DNA of 64,000 bases from Corynebacterium pacaense (GCF_900169525.1 NZ_LT821240.1:1411108-1475107), one strand, 5' to 3'. Shown: positions 25,839 to 37,687, counted from the first letter of the stretch. Numbers and translations are program-made. Notes: generated from the sequence alone by a model not told the origin.

Positions 25839-27005
25839 ATGGAAGACGTGAATCATCAACCTACTAACGCTGTGGCCTCCCGAATCGAGGAGAACTCCGC
25901 GGCTTTTCTGGGTGCGGTTCTGGACAGGCTCCACACCGCGGACGCGCTCGCCCACCTCTACCTCCCGGGCCAGTCCGATCGGACCCACGTGTCCCTCTGC
26001 TCCTCCTTGTCCACGCTCATCTCCACCGTCGCCGATCGGAAGAACGTCGATCGGGTGGTGCTGCGGGAGGCTGAGTCACTGGCAACGGACTACCGCCGTT
26101 TCGGAATGACCCCGGAGTTCTATCTGCTGTTCAGTTCCATTATTCAGGAGGAGCTCCGCAAGCTGTGCACGGACCTGTCCTTCGAGGAGGTCTTCCACGC
26201 CGAACGTGCGGTGGAGATCGTTTTCCGGGACATGGCCGAAACCACCCGCCGGCTGGATCTCGCGGGTGTGCCCGCATCAACCGGCGCCACGGTCGCCGAG
26301 GTGGAAAGGAGAAGCAGGCGGTTCTCCGTCGTGCGCCTGGTCGCCGACCGGCCACTCGACTACCGGCCGGGGCAGTACATGGCCGTGACCGCTGATTTCC
26401 TGCCGAATGTGTGGCGATTCCTCTGCCCCTCGATTCCCCCCAACCAGTGGGGCCAGGTTGAGTTCCATGTGCAGTCCGATGCCGACAGCATCGCCACCCT
26501 CCTGGCCTCCACCCAACCGGGCGACCGCTGGAGGATCGGGAACGGGCTGGGCAATCTATCGGACAACGCCATCGAATCAGGTGCGGAGCTGCTGCTCGTC
26601 GGTTTCGCCACGGGCCTTGCCCCGCTGCGTTCGATCATGCTTGAGATCGTGAACAGACCCAACCCGCCACGGGTGCACTTCTTCGTCGGCGCGGAGTACC
26701 CCGGCGAGCTTTACGAGCTGATGGGATTGTGGAACTTCGCAGCCGCCTGCCCCTGGCTGTCCGTGGTGCCCGTGGTCACCCACGAAATCGATGAGTGGTG
26801 GGTCCAGGCCACAGAGGCGTCGCGGCCGCCCCGCGGACTGCATCTGGTGCAGGTGGGTTCGCTTGCCGACGCGGTGACCAGCTACGGCACCTGGTCAGAT
26901 CGCGAGGTACTGATCGCAGGACCCGCAGAAAAAACGGAAGGGGTCCGTGACGCGATGATCGCCAGGGGCACGCCGCCCGGAAGCATCCGTTGCCTTTCCT
27001 TCTAG
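25839..27005 (+). CDS. Flavohemoprotein-like oxidoreductase with heme-ligand-less globin domain
   Basis: The 388-residue protein has an N-terminal globin-like domain (about 1-145), an FAD domain (about 155-260, YRPGQYMAVTADF) and an NAD(P) domain (LLVGFATGLAPLRSIMLEIV), the order of flavohemoglobins. In ESLATDYRRFGMTPEFYLLF a Tyr stands where the family has the heme-binding proximal His (K-H-x-S-x-G-I-x-P-E-x-Y), and the FAD motif R-x-Y-S is changed to WRFLCPS. Normal NO dioxygenase activity is therefore doubtful. It may be a reductase with a sensory or vestigial globin. Its TAG stop is part of the CTAG at the edge of a decayed IS. Confidence 0.8.
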   Translation: MEDVNHQPTNAVASRIEENSAAFLGAVLDRLHTADALAHLYLPGQSDRTHVSLCSSLSTLISTVADRKNVDRVVLREAESLATDYRRFGMTPEFYLLFSSIIQEELRKLCTDLSFEEVFHAERAVEIVFRDMAETTRRLDLAGVPASTGATVAEVERRSRRFSVVRLVADRPLDYRPGQYMAVTADFLPNVWRFLCPSIPPNQWGQVEFHVQSDADSIATLLASTQPGDRWRIGNGLGNLSDNAIESGAELLLVGFATGLAPLRSIMLEIVNRPNPPRVHFFVGAEYPGELYELMGLWNFAAACPWLSVVPVVTHEIDEWWVQATEASRPPRGLHLVQVGSLADAVTSYGTWSDREVLIAGPAEKTEGVRDAMIARGTPPGSIRCLSF

Positions 27006-27798
27006 CACCACAGTCGTGTTTAAAAAGTGTGTCCACGTTGCGTCTTTTGTGCCGTTTCCTCTGCTCGGCACCGAACTCAAAGGGATGCCCGGGCTTCTTC
27101 CTTCGTTTTAGGACCTGATCATCACGCTCAGGGATCGTTGCTTTTCATCCCGTGGGCGCGCAGCCACCGCCGATTGAACTTCGATGGGTAATCCCTGTCC
27201 GCCAGCACCCGATCCGGTCTTTTCCGGTCTCGCCCACCACCTATCCGCGGGACAGATATGGCATCCTTGGTCGCGGCCGGCATTGTTTTATCACTGGTGT
27301 TTCCCCGGCTGGCGCGATGGACGATGCGCGACCGCGTCCATCTGCAACAAGATGGGCTTTCCTGGTCAATCCACCCCGTGAACTTCCTATGCAGTGATCT
27401 ACCGGTTCCAGATCACGCGGATTGTTGTCATTCGTTAGTGCCCTCTGTGTGGCGGGGGTGGCTGATACCGTGCTGATGGACACGGTTGATGGTGGAGTCA
27501 ATGGTGACGCACCTGCGGCGTCGTTGAGGGACTGCACACGGGTCAACGGTGTCATCCATACCCCGTCTTTGGACCATTGATGGAAGTCTGTACGCGGTGT
27601 TCCAGTTTCCGAACCGTTCGGAAGGATCCCGCCAGGCCGTGGCCTCCACCATCAATCGTCGATCAACGGGGGCGTCCGCCTATCATGCAGGGTGGGAACA
27701 ACTCGCCAATGATCGCCCAGATTTCATCAGAAATGACGTCTGGTGAAATGGATGCTATTTTCCCGGAGCCACAAACTGAAACTCTTTGGCAGCACACC
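27006..27798 (-). mobile_element. Decayed IS5-type element
   Basis: Minus-strand frames with several stops and shifts still show IS5-family transposase pieces: ISDEIWAIIGELFPP, MMVEATAWRDPSERFGNWNT, STINRVHQHGISHPRHTEG and SRGGLTRKAHLVADGRG. CTAG stands at both borders (27002-27005 and 27799-27802), consistent with a target duplication. No full-length gene survives. The 793 bases hold no other gene I can support. Confidence 0.75.
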
Positions 27799-28593
27799 CT
27801 AGGACAGGACCGGGATGGACTTCCGGATCCGGGACACCAGTTCCGGATCGATGTCCGCGATGATCGTCTGCTCCCGGTCTCCGCCCTCGGCGATCACCCG
27901 ACCGGCCGGATCGATGACGGCGGAATGTCCGATGCCGGCGGGGCCCGTCCGCTCCTCCCGCGGTCGTGCCTGCCCGCAGGCAAGGATCCAGGAGGTCGAG
28001 TCCAACGCCCTCGCCCTGCTGAGGACCCGCCACTGCTCCACCTTGTCCGCTCCATCCTGCCAGGAGGTGGGCACAACGATCACCTCGGCGCCCCTGCGTG
28101 CCAGATCCTTGAACTGCTCAGGAAAACGGATGTCATAGCAGATGGCCACACCGACTCTGACGCCGTCGCACTCAAAGACATGCAACGTGTCTCCGGGTTT
28201 GACGGTATCGGACTCCCGGTAGCCGAAGGCATCATAGGTGTGGATCTTGTTGTATCCCTCGTGGAGACCCTGGCCCGTGACCAGCGCCGTATTGTGGACC
28301 CTGTTGATTGAATTCCCATCGCGCCGGACCGTATCCGCCGTGGTGAACATACCCGCAACGATGACCACCCCCAGGTCCTGTGCGAGATCCTTCAACGCTT
28401 GTGCGAAGACACCGTCGTCGAGGTCCTCGGCCTGCGCGTCGAGACGCCCCGTACCGAAGGCCTGGGAGGTCGCCTCGGGAAACACCAGCAACCGTGCCCC
28501 CTGCTCCGCCGCGGCCGAGGCACGGGACCGCACCAACTCCAGGTTGGCTCCTTTATCTGCTCCGGTGGAGATCTGCAAGAGTGCAATACGCAT
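27799..28593 (-). CDS. Carbon-nitrogen hydrolase (nitrilase superfamily)
   Basis: The 264-residue enzyme has the Glu-Lys-Cys triad of the superfamily: Glu in LLVFPEATSQAFG, Lys in EGYNKIHTYDAFG, and Cys in VGVAICYDIRFPEQF. Length and motifs fit omega-amidase/Nit-type amidases that hydrolyse short amides such as deaminated glutathione or 2-oxo-acid amides; the substrate is not fixed. ATG 28593 is preferred after AGGG; GTG 28602 is also possible. The TAG stop is the CTAG at the border of the decayed IS, and the gene converges on the flavohemoprotein-like gene. Confidence 0.88.
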   Translation of the reverse strand: MRIALLQISTGADKGANLELVRSRASAAAEQGARLLVFPEATSQAFGTGRLDAQAEDLDDGVFAQALKDLAQDLGVVIVAGMFTTADTVRRDGNSINRVHNTALVTGQGLHEGYNKIHTYDAFGYRESDTVKPGDTLHVFECDGVRVGVAICYDIRFPEQFKDLARRGAEVIVVPTSWQDGADKVEQWRVLSRARALDSTSWILACGQARPREERTGPAGIGHSAVIDPAGRVIAEGGDREQTIIADIDPELVSRIRKSIPVLS

Positions 28594-28685
28594 GGTGCCC
28601 ACCCTATGTGGATAACCGTCACCTGTACACAGATCAGCGCCATAGCAGGTTGCCGGGCCCCGGCGATCCGGGTTCTATTGTGGAC

Positions 28686-28952
28686 ATGAACCCCAACGAC
28701 CTGCACATTCATCCCGAGTTCGACTCATTGGCCGCGTCGGCGCACACCGAGATCCGGGCCCCCCATCTCAATCTCCCTCTGCTCACCGGGGCCACCGCAG
28801 CCGCACTGACACGCGCGGAGGCGCTCTGGCGGTCGGACCTCGCTCGTTCGGATACCGCAGTCGGAGACCAGCTTCATGGCATCCGCGATCTCGCACGGAC
28901 CTTCCGTTCCATGGATGCAACGCTGGGTTCGGCCCTGGGGCGACTGTGGTGA
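28686..28952 (+). CDS. Small helical protein, WXG100/EspC-like partner of DUF1023 hydrolase
   Basis: The 88-residue product starts at ATG 28686. Its middle and end (AAALTRAEALWRSDLARSDT, then LHGIRDLARTFRSMDATLGS) look like a helix-turn-helix pair of the kind found in small ESX-like or EspC-like proteins of actinobacteria, but no W-x-G motif is present. It overlaps the DUF1023 gene by a few bases, so the two are coupled. The function is unknown. Confidence 0.6.
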   Translation: MNPNDLHIHPEFDSLAASAHTEIRAPHLNLPLLTGATAAALTRAEALWRSDLARSDTAVGDQLHGIRDLARTFRSMDATLGSALGRLW

Positions 28953-30106
28953 CCCTTGCTCCGAGCAGCGGGGATATGCGCCGTTCCGCCGAGATCCTGC
29001 ACCATGCGGCGGAATCCATGCTGCAGCGGCAACGGGATCGGTACCGCCTTTGGAACAGGCTGGCCGAGCATGTGTCCGCCCTCGCATTCACCGCGGGATT
29101 CACCGCCTTGAGGAACGCGGCTGCCCCGGTCGCCCGCACGGCGGAATCCATGTCCGGGGTGGCGGAGGTGCTGAGGGAGACCGCAGTGGTCACGGGGGAC
29201 CTCGAGGGCTATCTGGCCATCATGGAAGATATCGCCGACTATTCGCCGTCCATGACACTGATGCTGGAGAAGCTCGCCGGGCTGGCCCTACTCCTGGATT
29301 TCATGTGCGCCCGCGAGATCGAGGCACTGTGCACCGGCACGTCAGTCGGCCCGGTGCGCAGACTGCAGGAGTTCGGGGATCTGCCCTCGGAGGCGGTGCA
29401 TCAGTACAATCTGATGAACGCACCACCGGAGATCGCACGGATTGCCGTGGACAACCCCGATCTCAGGCTCCTGGAGGTCGGCGGAGGGAACTTCGTTGCG
29501 AGCATCGGAGATATCGATACCTCCGCGGCGGTGGCCACCATCGTCCCCGGTGTGGGTTCCTCCGATCCCGCCGGGTGGCACACCCAGATCGACCGCGCCC
29601 GTACCGTGGCGCAGTCGACGGGCGCTGCGACGGTGCTGTGGATGGGCTACAACGCCCCACGGTCCATTCCACACGCACTGTCCGGATCTCCGGCCGGTTC
29701 CGCGGGGGCGGATCTGCGCGAGTTTCATGCGGGCCTGGCCCGCCGCAATCCGGACCAACGCCGAGTGAGCATCGGCTACAGCTACGGATCCACGGTGGTG
29801 GGGGCGGCGTCGACCGGCGGCCACGGCCTTGACAGCGATGCGGTGGTGCTGGTGGGCAGTCCCGGCGCGGGGGTGCTCCGAGCCGCGGATATGAATCTCA
29901 ACAGCGCGGAACCCCGCGTCTACGCGGTAACGGGTCGGGCCGATCCGATCGGCTTCGCCGCCACCGCCTTCGGCGGGATTCACGGGGTGGATCCCACAAC
30001 GGCACCCTTCGGGGCACGGGTGTGGGATTCCGGGGTGGGGCATTCGGACTATTGGAATGACCCCGGTTTCCTGGCCAACCTCAGGGGGGTGGTCGCAGGT
30101 CAGTAG
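28946..30106 (+). CDS. DUF1023 alpha/beta hydrolase-like protein
   Basis: The 386-residue protein has a helical N-terminal half (to about residue 170) and a DUF1023 alpha/beta hydrolase half with the nucleophile elbow SIGYSYGSTVVGAAS, VVLVGSPGAGV and YAVTGRADPIG. There is no signal peptide, so it is probably cytoplasmic unless exported with its small partner. GTG 28949 would give a GTGA overlap with the preceding stop; GTG 28946 is equally possible. The 3' end overlaps the convergent adhA by 7 bases. The enzyme's substrate is not known. Confidence 0.8.
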   Translation: MVTLAPSSGDMRRSAEILHHAAESMLQRQRDRYRLWNRLAEHVSALAFTAGFTALRNAAAPVARTAESMSGVAEVLRETAVVTGDLEGYLAIMEDIADYSPSMTLMLEKLAGLALLLDFMCAREIEALCTGTSVGPVRRLQEFGDLPSEAVHQYNLMNAPPEIARIAVDNPDLRLLEVGGGNFVASIGDIDTSAAVATIVPGVGSSDPAGWHTQIDRARTVAQSTGAATVLWMGYNAPRSIPHALSGSPAGSAGADLREFHAGLARRNPDQRRVSIGYSYGSTVVGAASTGGHGLDSDAVVLVGSPGAGVLRAADMNLNSAEPRVYAVTGRADPIGFAATAFGGIHGVDPTTAPFGARVWDSGVGHSDYWNDPGFLANLRGVVAGQ

Positions 30107-31143
30107 CGGATTGCCACACGGCCGTCGATCTTGCCCTTGCGCATTCGGTCGAGGACGTCATTGATCTCATCCAGGGCGCACTCGCTGACGGTGGGCTTGA
30201 TCAGTCCGCGGGCGTAGAAATCGAGCGCCTCGGCCATGTCCTGCCTGGTGCCCACGAGTGAACCGCGGATGGTCAGGCCCTTGAACACGATCTCAAACAC
30301 CGATGCGGGGAACTCTCCGGGGGGAAGACCGTTGAACACGATAGTCCCGGCGCGGCGCGCCATGTCGATCGCCTGCCGGAAGGCCTTCTCATGGACCGCG
30401 GTGACCAGCACTCCGTGCGCCCCGCCGCCGGTGTACTCCTGGACGACCTCGGCGGGATCGCCCTCACGGGCATTGACGGTGAATTCCGCCCCGTGCCTGG
30501 TGGCCAGATCAAGCTTGTCCTGGGAGACATCGACGGCGATGACCCTGAGACCCATAGCGACGGCGTACTGCACGGCGATGTGCCCGAGTCCGCCGATGCC
30601 GGAGATGACCATGAACTGACCCGGTCGGGTCTCGGACACCTTCAGCGCCTTGTAGACGGTCACACCCGCGCAGAGAATCGGGGCGGCCTCCACGTAGTTG
30701 GTGACGCTCTCCGGGATTCTCGCCGCATAGCGGGTATCGACGAGCATGTAGCTACCGAAGGATCCGTTGACGGTGTAGCCGCCGTACTCGGCGAAGTTGC
30801 ACTGGGTCTCACGACCTGTGATGCAGTACTCACACTCGCCACATGCGGACCAGAGCCAGGCATTGCCGACGATGTCGCCGACCTCGACGTTGTGGTGGTT
30901 TCCCGGTCCGAGCTCGATGACCTCGCCGATACCCTCATGGCCCGGGACGAAGGGCGGCTCCGGCTTGACCGGCCAGTCCCCCTCCGCGGCGTGGAGGTCC
31001 GTGTGGCAGACCCCGGAGGCGATCACCTTCACCAGTGCCTGATTGACACCGGGCTTGGGTACGTCAATGTCCCGGATGTTGAGGGTGGGGCCGAACTCAT
31101 CGACAAGTGCTGCTTCAAACTGGGTGGGGATTGTGCTGGTCAT
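30100..31143 (-). CDS. adhA: Zinc-dependent alcohol dehydrogenase
   Basis: The 347-residue medium-chain dehydrogenase oxidises ethanol to acetaldehyde with NAD+. Catalytic zinc ligands are in GVCHTDLHAAEGDWP and GHEGIGEVIELG; structural zinc cysteines are in SACGECEYCITGRETQC; the NAD motif is GIGGLGHIAVQYA. It follows ald by 45 bases on the same strand, so ethanol would go to acetaldehyde and then acetate within one unit. C. glutamicum has the same two genes in this neighbourhood. Confidence 0.93.
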   Translation of the reverse strand: MTSTIPTQFEAALVDEFGPTLNIRDIDVPKPGVNQALVKVIASGVCHTDLHAAEGDWPVKPEPPFVPGHEGIGEVIELGPGNHHNVEVGDIVGNAWLWSACGECEYCITGRETQCNFAEYGGYTVNGSFGSYMLVDTRYAARIPESVTNYVEAAPILCAGVTVYKALKVSETRPGQFMVISGIGGLGHIAVQYAVAMGLRVIAVDVSQDKLDLATRHGAEFTVNAREGDPAEVVQEYTGGGAHGVLVTAVHEKAFRQAIDMARRAGTIVFNGLPPGEFPASVFEIVFKGLTIRGSLVGTRQDMAEALDFYARGLIKPTVSECALDEINDVLDRMRKGKIDGRVAIRY

Positions 31144-31188
31144 GCGTAATACTCCTTCTAGTTCTCAAGCGTGGGAAACAATATGGGA

Positions 31189-32709
31189 TCAGAACAGGCC
31201 CGTGGGGTTCGGGTCGTAGGACACCAGGAGGTTCTTGGTCTGCTGGTAGTGGCCGAGCATCATGAGGTGGTTCTCACGCCCGATGCCGGACTCCTTGTAG
31301 CCACCGAAGGCGGCGTGCGCCGGGTAGTTGTGGTACTGGTTCACCCACACTCGTCCGGCGTGGATGGCACGGCCCGCGCGGTAGACGGTGTTCTGGTCGC
31401 GGGACCACACCCCGGCACCGAGTCCGTAGTTGGTGTCGTTGGCGATGTGGATGGCCTCATCAAAATCGGAGAAGGTGGCCACGGACAGAACGGGGCCGAA
31501 GATCTCCTCGCGGAAAATCCGCATGTCGTTGGTGCCCCTGAACACGGTCGGCTCGATGTAGTAGCCGTTGTCCAGTCCGTCGATCTTGTTGACCTTGCCG
31601 CCGGTGAGTGTCTGCGCGCCCTCCTCCGGTCCGATCTTGAGATAGCTGGAGATCTTCTCCATCTGCTCCTGCGATGCCTGGGCCCCCATCATCGTCTCGG
31701 TGTCGAGCGGGTTGCCCAGCTTGATGCTCTGGACCCGTTTGACGCCGAGTTCGAGGAACTCATCGGCGATGGACTCGTGGACGAGGGCGCGGGAGGGACA
31801 GGTGCAGACCTCGCCCTGATTGAGGGCGAACATCGCGAAGCCCTCCACCGCCTTCTCCCGGAACGCGTCATCCTGGGAGAGCACGTCGGCAAAGAAGATC
31901 GAGGGCGATTTTCCGCCGAGCTCGAGGGTGACCGGGATGATCTTGTCCGCGGCGGCCCTGTTGATGATCTTGCCCACCTGGGTGGAACCGGTGAAGGCGA
32001 TCTTGCCGATGCGGTCGGACCCGGAGAGGGCGACACCCGCCTCCTCGCCGAGTCCGTTGATGACGTTGAGCACGCCGTCCGGGATCAGATCCCCGACGAT
32101 GTTGAGCAGGTAGAGAATGGAGGCCGGGGTCTGCTCTGCCGGCTTGAGAACGATGGTGTTGCCGGCCGCCAGTGCCGGGGCGATCTTCCAGGTGGCCATG
32201 AGAATAGGGAAGTTCCACGGGATGATCTGTGCCACGACACCGATGGGCTCGTTGTAATGGTAGGCGACGGTGTTGTGGTCGATCTGGGAGGAACGGTCCT
32301 CCTGCGCACGAATGGCACCCGCGAAGTAGCGGAAGTGATCCACGGCCAGGGGAATGTCGGCGGCCAGTGTCTCCCGGACAGCCTTGCCGTTCTCCCAGGT
32401 CTCGGCCACTGCGATCTCCTCGAGGTGCTCCTCGATGCGATCGGCGATGCGATGCAGGATCAGTGCACGCTCAGCGACCGACGTCTTTCCCCAGGCATCG
32501 GCGGCCGCGTGCGCGGCGTCGAGAGCCTTTTCCACGTCCGCCGCCGTGGAGCGCGCGACCTCACAGAAAACCTCACCGTTGACGGGGGAGATATTCTCCA
32601 TGTAGCGGCCCTCGACCGGGGCCACCCACTGGCCGCCGATGTAGTTGTCATAGCGCTTCTCGTAGTTGACGATTGAACCTTCGGTCCCGGGATTTGCATA
32701 CACGGTCAT
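31189..32709 (-). CDS. ald: Acetaldehyde dehydrogenase (NAD+)
   Basis: The 506-residue aldehyde dehydrogenase carries the active-site Glu motif [12 protein letters not shown] and the catalytic Cys in [13 protein letters not shown], with [12 protein letters not shown] as cofactor loop. GAGGAAA precedes the ATG. It converts acetaldehyde to acetate and pairs with adhA downstream. Its 300-base upstream region contains a GlxR-type site and a RamA-like G-run, matching the carbon-source control reported for the C. glutamicum gene. Confidence 0.92.
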   Translation of the reverse strand: MTVYANPGTEGSIVNYEKRYDNYIGGQWVAPVEGRYMENISPVNGEVFCEVARSTAADVEKALDAAHAAADAWGKTSVAERALILHRIADRIEEHLEEIAVAETWENGKAVRETLAADIPLAVDHFRYFAGAIRAQEDRSSQIDHNTVAYHYNEPIGVVAQIIPWNFPILMATWKIAPALAAGNTIVLKPAEQTPASILYLLNIVGDLIPDGVLNVINGLGEEAGVALSGSDRIGKIAFTGSTQVGKIINRAAADKIIPVTLELGGKSPSIFFADVLSQDDAFREKAVEGFAMFALNQGEVCTCPSRALVHESIADEFLELGVKRVQSIKLGNPLDTETMMGAQASQEQMEKISSYLKIGPEEGAQTLTGGKVNKIDGLDNGYYIEPTVFRGTNDMRIFREEIFGPVLSVATFSDFDEAIHIANDTNYGLGAGVWSRDQNTVYRAGRAIHAGRVWVNQYHNYPAHAAFGGYKESGIGRENHLMMLGHYQQTKNLLVSYDPNPTGLF

Positions 32710-32780
32710 CGCTGGTTTCCTCTTCTCTCTCCGGTCACCACACAGAGATCTTGTGCGTCAGGTGACAATGAATCTGATTT

Positions 32781-32796
32781 TGTGACCGCGAGCACA
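32781..32796. promoter_or_regulatory. GlxR (CRP-type) binding site upstream of ald
   Basis: TGTGA-CCGCGA-GCACA differs from the GlxR consensus TGTGA-N6-TCACA at one base. It lies 72 bases before the ald start. A RamA-like run CGGGGGT is at 32914-32920. Confidence 0.6.
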
Positions 32797-32963
32797 TTTG
32801 CATCGCGTATGTGCCACCCTATGCCGAAGCTGCCGGAGCCCGCCACGAAAATCTCAATCGTGCGGCATTCCCGCAGGAAAAGGCCCACAGAATTCACAGA
32901 TAGCACCCTATTACGGGGGTATTATTCGGAAACTGCCGATATAAAATCGTTCCTCAAATGGAA

Positions 32964-32996
32964 AAACGGACTGTGCGCAATTCACACAGTCCGTTT
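32964..32996 (-). terminator. Rho-independent terminator of dnaK-grpE-dnaJ-hspR
   Basis: A perfect 12-bp stem AAACGGACTGTG / CACAGTCCGTTT with a 9-base loop is followed, on the minus strand, by GTTTTTCC. It sits 31 bases beyond the hspR stop. Confidence 0.88.
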
Positions 32997-33027
32997 CGGG
33001 AGTATCCAGGGACCCTAGCAAAGTTGG

Positions 33028-33447
33028 CTAGGACGAGCGGCGCCTTCGCCGTTCCCACGTCACCACGGCCGTCGATCGAGGCACGTGGACCAGCTCACCC
33101 CGTGTCCGGGCGCCCGATCCCAGCTGCCGCTGCAGCTCCTCGTTCGCCTGCGTGGCCTCGGCGAGGGAGGCCTTGAGGTTCCGGTTCTCCTCGGTCAGTT
33201 GGATGATCGACTTGATCCCGGCGAGGTTGACACCCTCCTTCTGGCTCAGCCGCTGGATCTCACGGAGCAGTTCCACGTCCCGGACGGAGTACCTTCGTCC
33301 ACCGCCACGGGTACGCTGCGGCATCACCAGGCCGAGGCGGTCGTAGGTGCGCAGGGTCTGGGCGTGCATGCCCGCCAGTTGCGCGGCGACGGAGATAACG
33401 AACATCTCGTTGTGCGCTTCCTCCGGTGTGCCCTGTTGATCTGCCAT
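33028..33447 (-). CDS. hspR: Heat-shock repressor HspR (MerR family)
   Basis: The 139-residue product has a MerR-type winged helix at the N-terminus (FVISVAAQLAGMHAQTLRTY, then DRLGLVMPQRTRGGGRRYS) and a coiled-coil stretch (ENRNLKASLAEATQANEELQ). HspR binds HAIR elements and represses dnaK and clpB, with DnaK as co-repressor. It is the last gene of the dnaK operon, giving feedback control, and HAIR elements occur before both dnaK and clpB in this window. Confidence 0.95.
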   Translation of the reverse strand: MADQQGTPEEAHNEMFVISVAAQLAGMHAQTLRTYDRLGLVMPQRTRGGGRRYSVRDVELLREIQRLSQKEGVNLAGIKSIIQLTEENRNLKASLAEATQANEELQRQLGSGARTRGELVHVPRSTAVVTWERRRRRSS

Positions 33448-33468
33448 TATTATCCTCCGCCTCCTTTC

Positions 33469-34659
33469 CTATCGTTGGTTTCCGGCCCAACCCTGACGGG
33501 GATTGAATCCGGACGCCTTCTCAGCCTCCGCATAGGTGCGCAGGTGCTCTGTCGCGGCGTCGTCAAGCTTGGTTGGAACGGTGACCTGGAGGGTCACCAT
33601 GAGGTCACCCGGATTCTTCTTGGATGCGATTCCCCTGCCGCGAACGCGCAGGGTACGGCCATCCGGGGTGCCCGCGGGGATCTTCAGCTTCACCGGCTTG
33701 CCCAGGGTGGGCACGGAAATCGTGCTTCCCAGCGCGAGTTCGGCGAAACTGACCGGTACCGTCACCGCGATGTTGTTGCCCTCGCGCTCAAAGAGGGCGT
33801 CCTTGCGCACATGGACCTTGACGAAGAGATCACCGGAGGGCTTTCCGTTGGGTCCCGCCTCACCCTGGCCGGCGAGTCGGACCTTCTGGCCATCCTCGAC
33901 TCCGGCGGGAATCCGGACGGTGATCGACCGGGTCTTGAGAACCGTTCCGGTTCCCTGACAATCCGGGCAGGGATCGGTGATGATCTCGCCGGTACCACCA
34001 CAGTCCGGGCACGGTGAGGAGAAGCCGAATGCTCCACGGTTCTCCGAGGTGTAGCCGGTGCCCTCACATCGCGGACAGGTGGTCGGATGCCCGGAACGCG
34101 AACCCGAACCGTGGCAGGTGCTACAGGGTGAGTTCGCCGTCAGTGTAACCGGTATGGTGGTCCCGTTGGCCGCCTCGGCGAAGTCGAGCGTGATGTCGGT
34201 TTCTAGGTCCGATCCCCGCGCCGGCCGAGTTGACTGGCGAGGACCAGCGCTGCGGTTGAAAAGGCCACCGAAGATATCGCCCAGACCGCCGTCCGCAGAA
34301 AAGCCTCCACCTTGTCCGGCTCTTCCGAAGGCGTCGCCGATGTCGAAGTCGTTCGTCGACGTGCGAAACCCACCGGGATATCCGGCACCCCCGCTTCCGA
34401 AGCCACCACGTACGCCACCCGAGGCAAGCATGGCCTTCAGTTCATCGTATTCCTTGCGCTTCTTCTCATCGCCAACCACGTCATAGGCCTCGGCGGCCTT
34501 CTTGAAGCGCTCCTCCGCCGCCTTGTCACCGGGGTTCTTGTCCGGGTGGTTCTCCCGTGCCAGTTTCCGGTAGGCCTTCTTGATCTCATCTTCGCTGGCG
34601 GACGAGGAGACCCCCAGGTCCGCATAATAGTTCTTATTTGCCCATTCGGCGTTTTGCAT
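33469..34659 (-). CDS. dnaJ: Co-chaperone DnaJ
   Basis: ATG 34659, nine bases after GGAGG, gives 396 residues. The J domain carries the HPD motif ([11 protein letters not shown]), then comes a Gly/Phe-rich linker ([18 protein letters not shown]) and a zinc domain with four C-x2-C-x-G-x-G repeats ([32 protein letters not shown]). It stimulates DnaK ATPase and delivers clients. It is separated from grpE by 213 bases, longer than other gaps in the operon, but no gene or clear promoter is seen there. Confidence 0.96.
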   Translation of the reverse strand: MQNAEWANKNYYADLGVSSSASEDEIKKAYRKLARENHPDKNPGDKAAEERFKKAAEAYDVVGDEKKRKEYDELKAMLASGGVRGGFGSGGAGYPGGFRTSTNDFDIGDAFGRAGQGGGFSADGGLGDIFGGLFNRSAGPRQSTRPARGSDLETDITLDFAEAANGTTIPVTLTANSPCSTCHGSGSRSGHPTTCPRCEGTGYTSENRGAFGFSSPCPDCGGTGEIITDPCPDCQGTGTVLKTRSITVRIPAGVEDGQKVRLAGQGEAGPNGKPSGDLFVKVHVRKDALFEREGNNIAVTVPVSFAELALGSTISVPTLGKPVKLKIPAGTPDGRTLRVRGRGIASKKNPGDLMVTLQVTVPTKLDDAATEHLRTYAEAEKASGFNPRQGWAGNQR

Positions 34660-34872
34660 TGGGCATCTCCTCCTCTCGCTGGAGCTGAAAAACAATCCGG
34701 CTGAAGCTAGGTTCTATGTAAAATTCTTCTCACATTAATTTATAACGATTTGCCGTCCATGCACCGGCGGGCACCCATTGGGGGTGAACCCGTGCCCGCC
34801 GGTGGAGAAACTGTGGGCCGTGGACAGCGGCGAAACCACATGTCGTGCCCCGGACTGGATCCGGGACATCAA

Positions 34873-35534
34873 CTAGTTACCGGGGTTCTCCGCATCGGCG
34901 ATGATGACCATCGCGTTGCGGATCAACCTGCCATTGAGGCGGTACCCCTTTCGGAGGACGGTACCGACGACCTTGGTGTCCCCATTGGAGAGATCCTGTA
35001 CCGCTTCGTGGATCTCCGGGTCGAAGGCGTCGCCGGGAGCACCGAAGGCCTCGACCTTGAGACCACTGACGATGCCGCGCAACTTATCCGCCAGCGCCTT
35101 GAAGGGACCCTGTGTCAGGTCACCGTGCTGCTCCGCGAGATCAAGATCATCAAGAACCGGAAGCAGCTGCGAGATGACGCCCGACTTGGCGGTGTCGATG
35201 ATCCCCTGACGGTCACGTTCGGTGCGGCGACGGTAGTTGGCGTACTCGGCGCTGACCCGCTGGAGGTCCTCGGTGCGTTCGGCCAGTTGCGTCTCCACCG
35301 CGGAAATCGTCATGGCGGCGTCGGGATCGACATCGGCGAACGCCGCGTCGATCTCCGCCTCCAGGCCGGGGTCGATCTCGGGTGTCACCTCAGCGTCCTG
35401 TCCCGCCTCCGGATCCTCGTTCGAACGGGCGGCCGCCTCCTCGGCGGCCTGTTCGGCTCGATCGGCGGAGGTGGCCTCCGGATCGGTGTTCTGGGGATCG
35501 CCGGGGTTATCGGGCATTCCGTTGGGTGTTGTCA

Positions 35535-35535
<1 letters not shown>
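34873..35535 (-). CDS. grpE: Nucleotide exchange factor GrpE
   Basis: The 220-residue protein has the long acidic N-terminal tail usual in actinobacteria (to about 85), a dimerising helix ([20 protein letters not shown] followed by [12 protein letters not shown]) and the C-terminal beta domain ending in [20 protein letters not shown]. It exchanges ADP for ATP on DnaK. Its ATG overlaps the dnaK stop by one base. Confidence 0.95.
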
Positions 35536-37403
<1,868 letters not shown>

Positions 37404-37465
37404 TAGGGTTCCTCCTATATATTGTTGTGATTCACAGTGTCCACGGCTGTTGCCTCAGGCCCTTT

Positions 37466-37526
37466 ATTGAGCCTCTGACACTCAAGCTTACATCGATTAC
37501 AACGGGCGTATCATCAAAGTTGTTCC
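37466..37526 (-). promoter_or_regulatory. dnaK heat-shock promoter and HAIR element
   Basis: On the minus strand GGAAC (37526-37522) and CGTTGT (37504-37499) are 17 bases apart, a SigH-type promoter with the same spacing as at clpB. A HAIR element ATTGAGC-N7-ACTCAAG lies just downstream at 37466-37486 (12 of 14 consensus positions). Repression by HspR and activation by SigH are inferred. Confidence 0.75.
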
Positions 37527-37687
37527 CGCTAGACTCAACTTTCTCTAAAGTTGCAGGTCAAAGCCTATAAAAAAGTTCACTATTTGTCCGGAATCCAGAC
37601 AGATCCGCGCCAAGGCAACGAATCCGGAACCGAACTGAGACTGAAGCGAAATACATGCCAGTGGCTCCTGTGGCATAGTGAACTCTC

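Noticed and set aside
34660..34872. Separate promoter or small gene between grpE and dnaJ
   Set aside because: The 213-base gap has no clear promoter elements, hairpin or coding frame.
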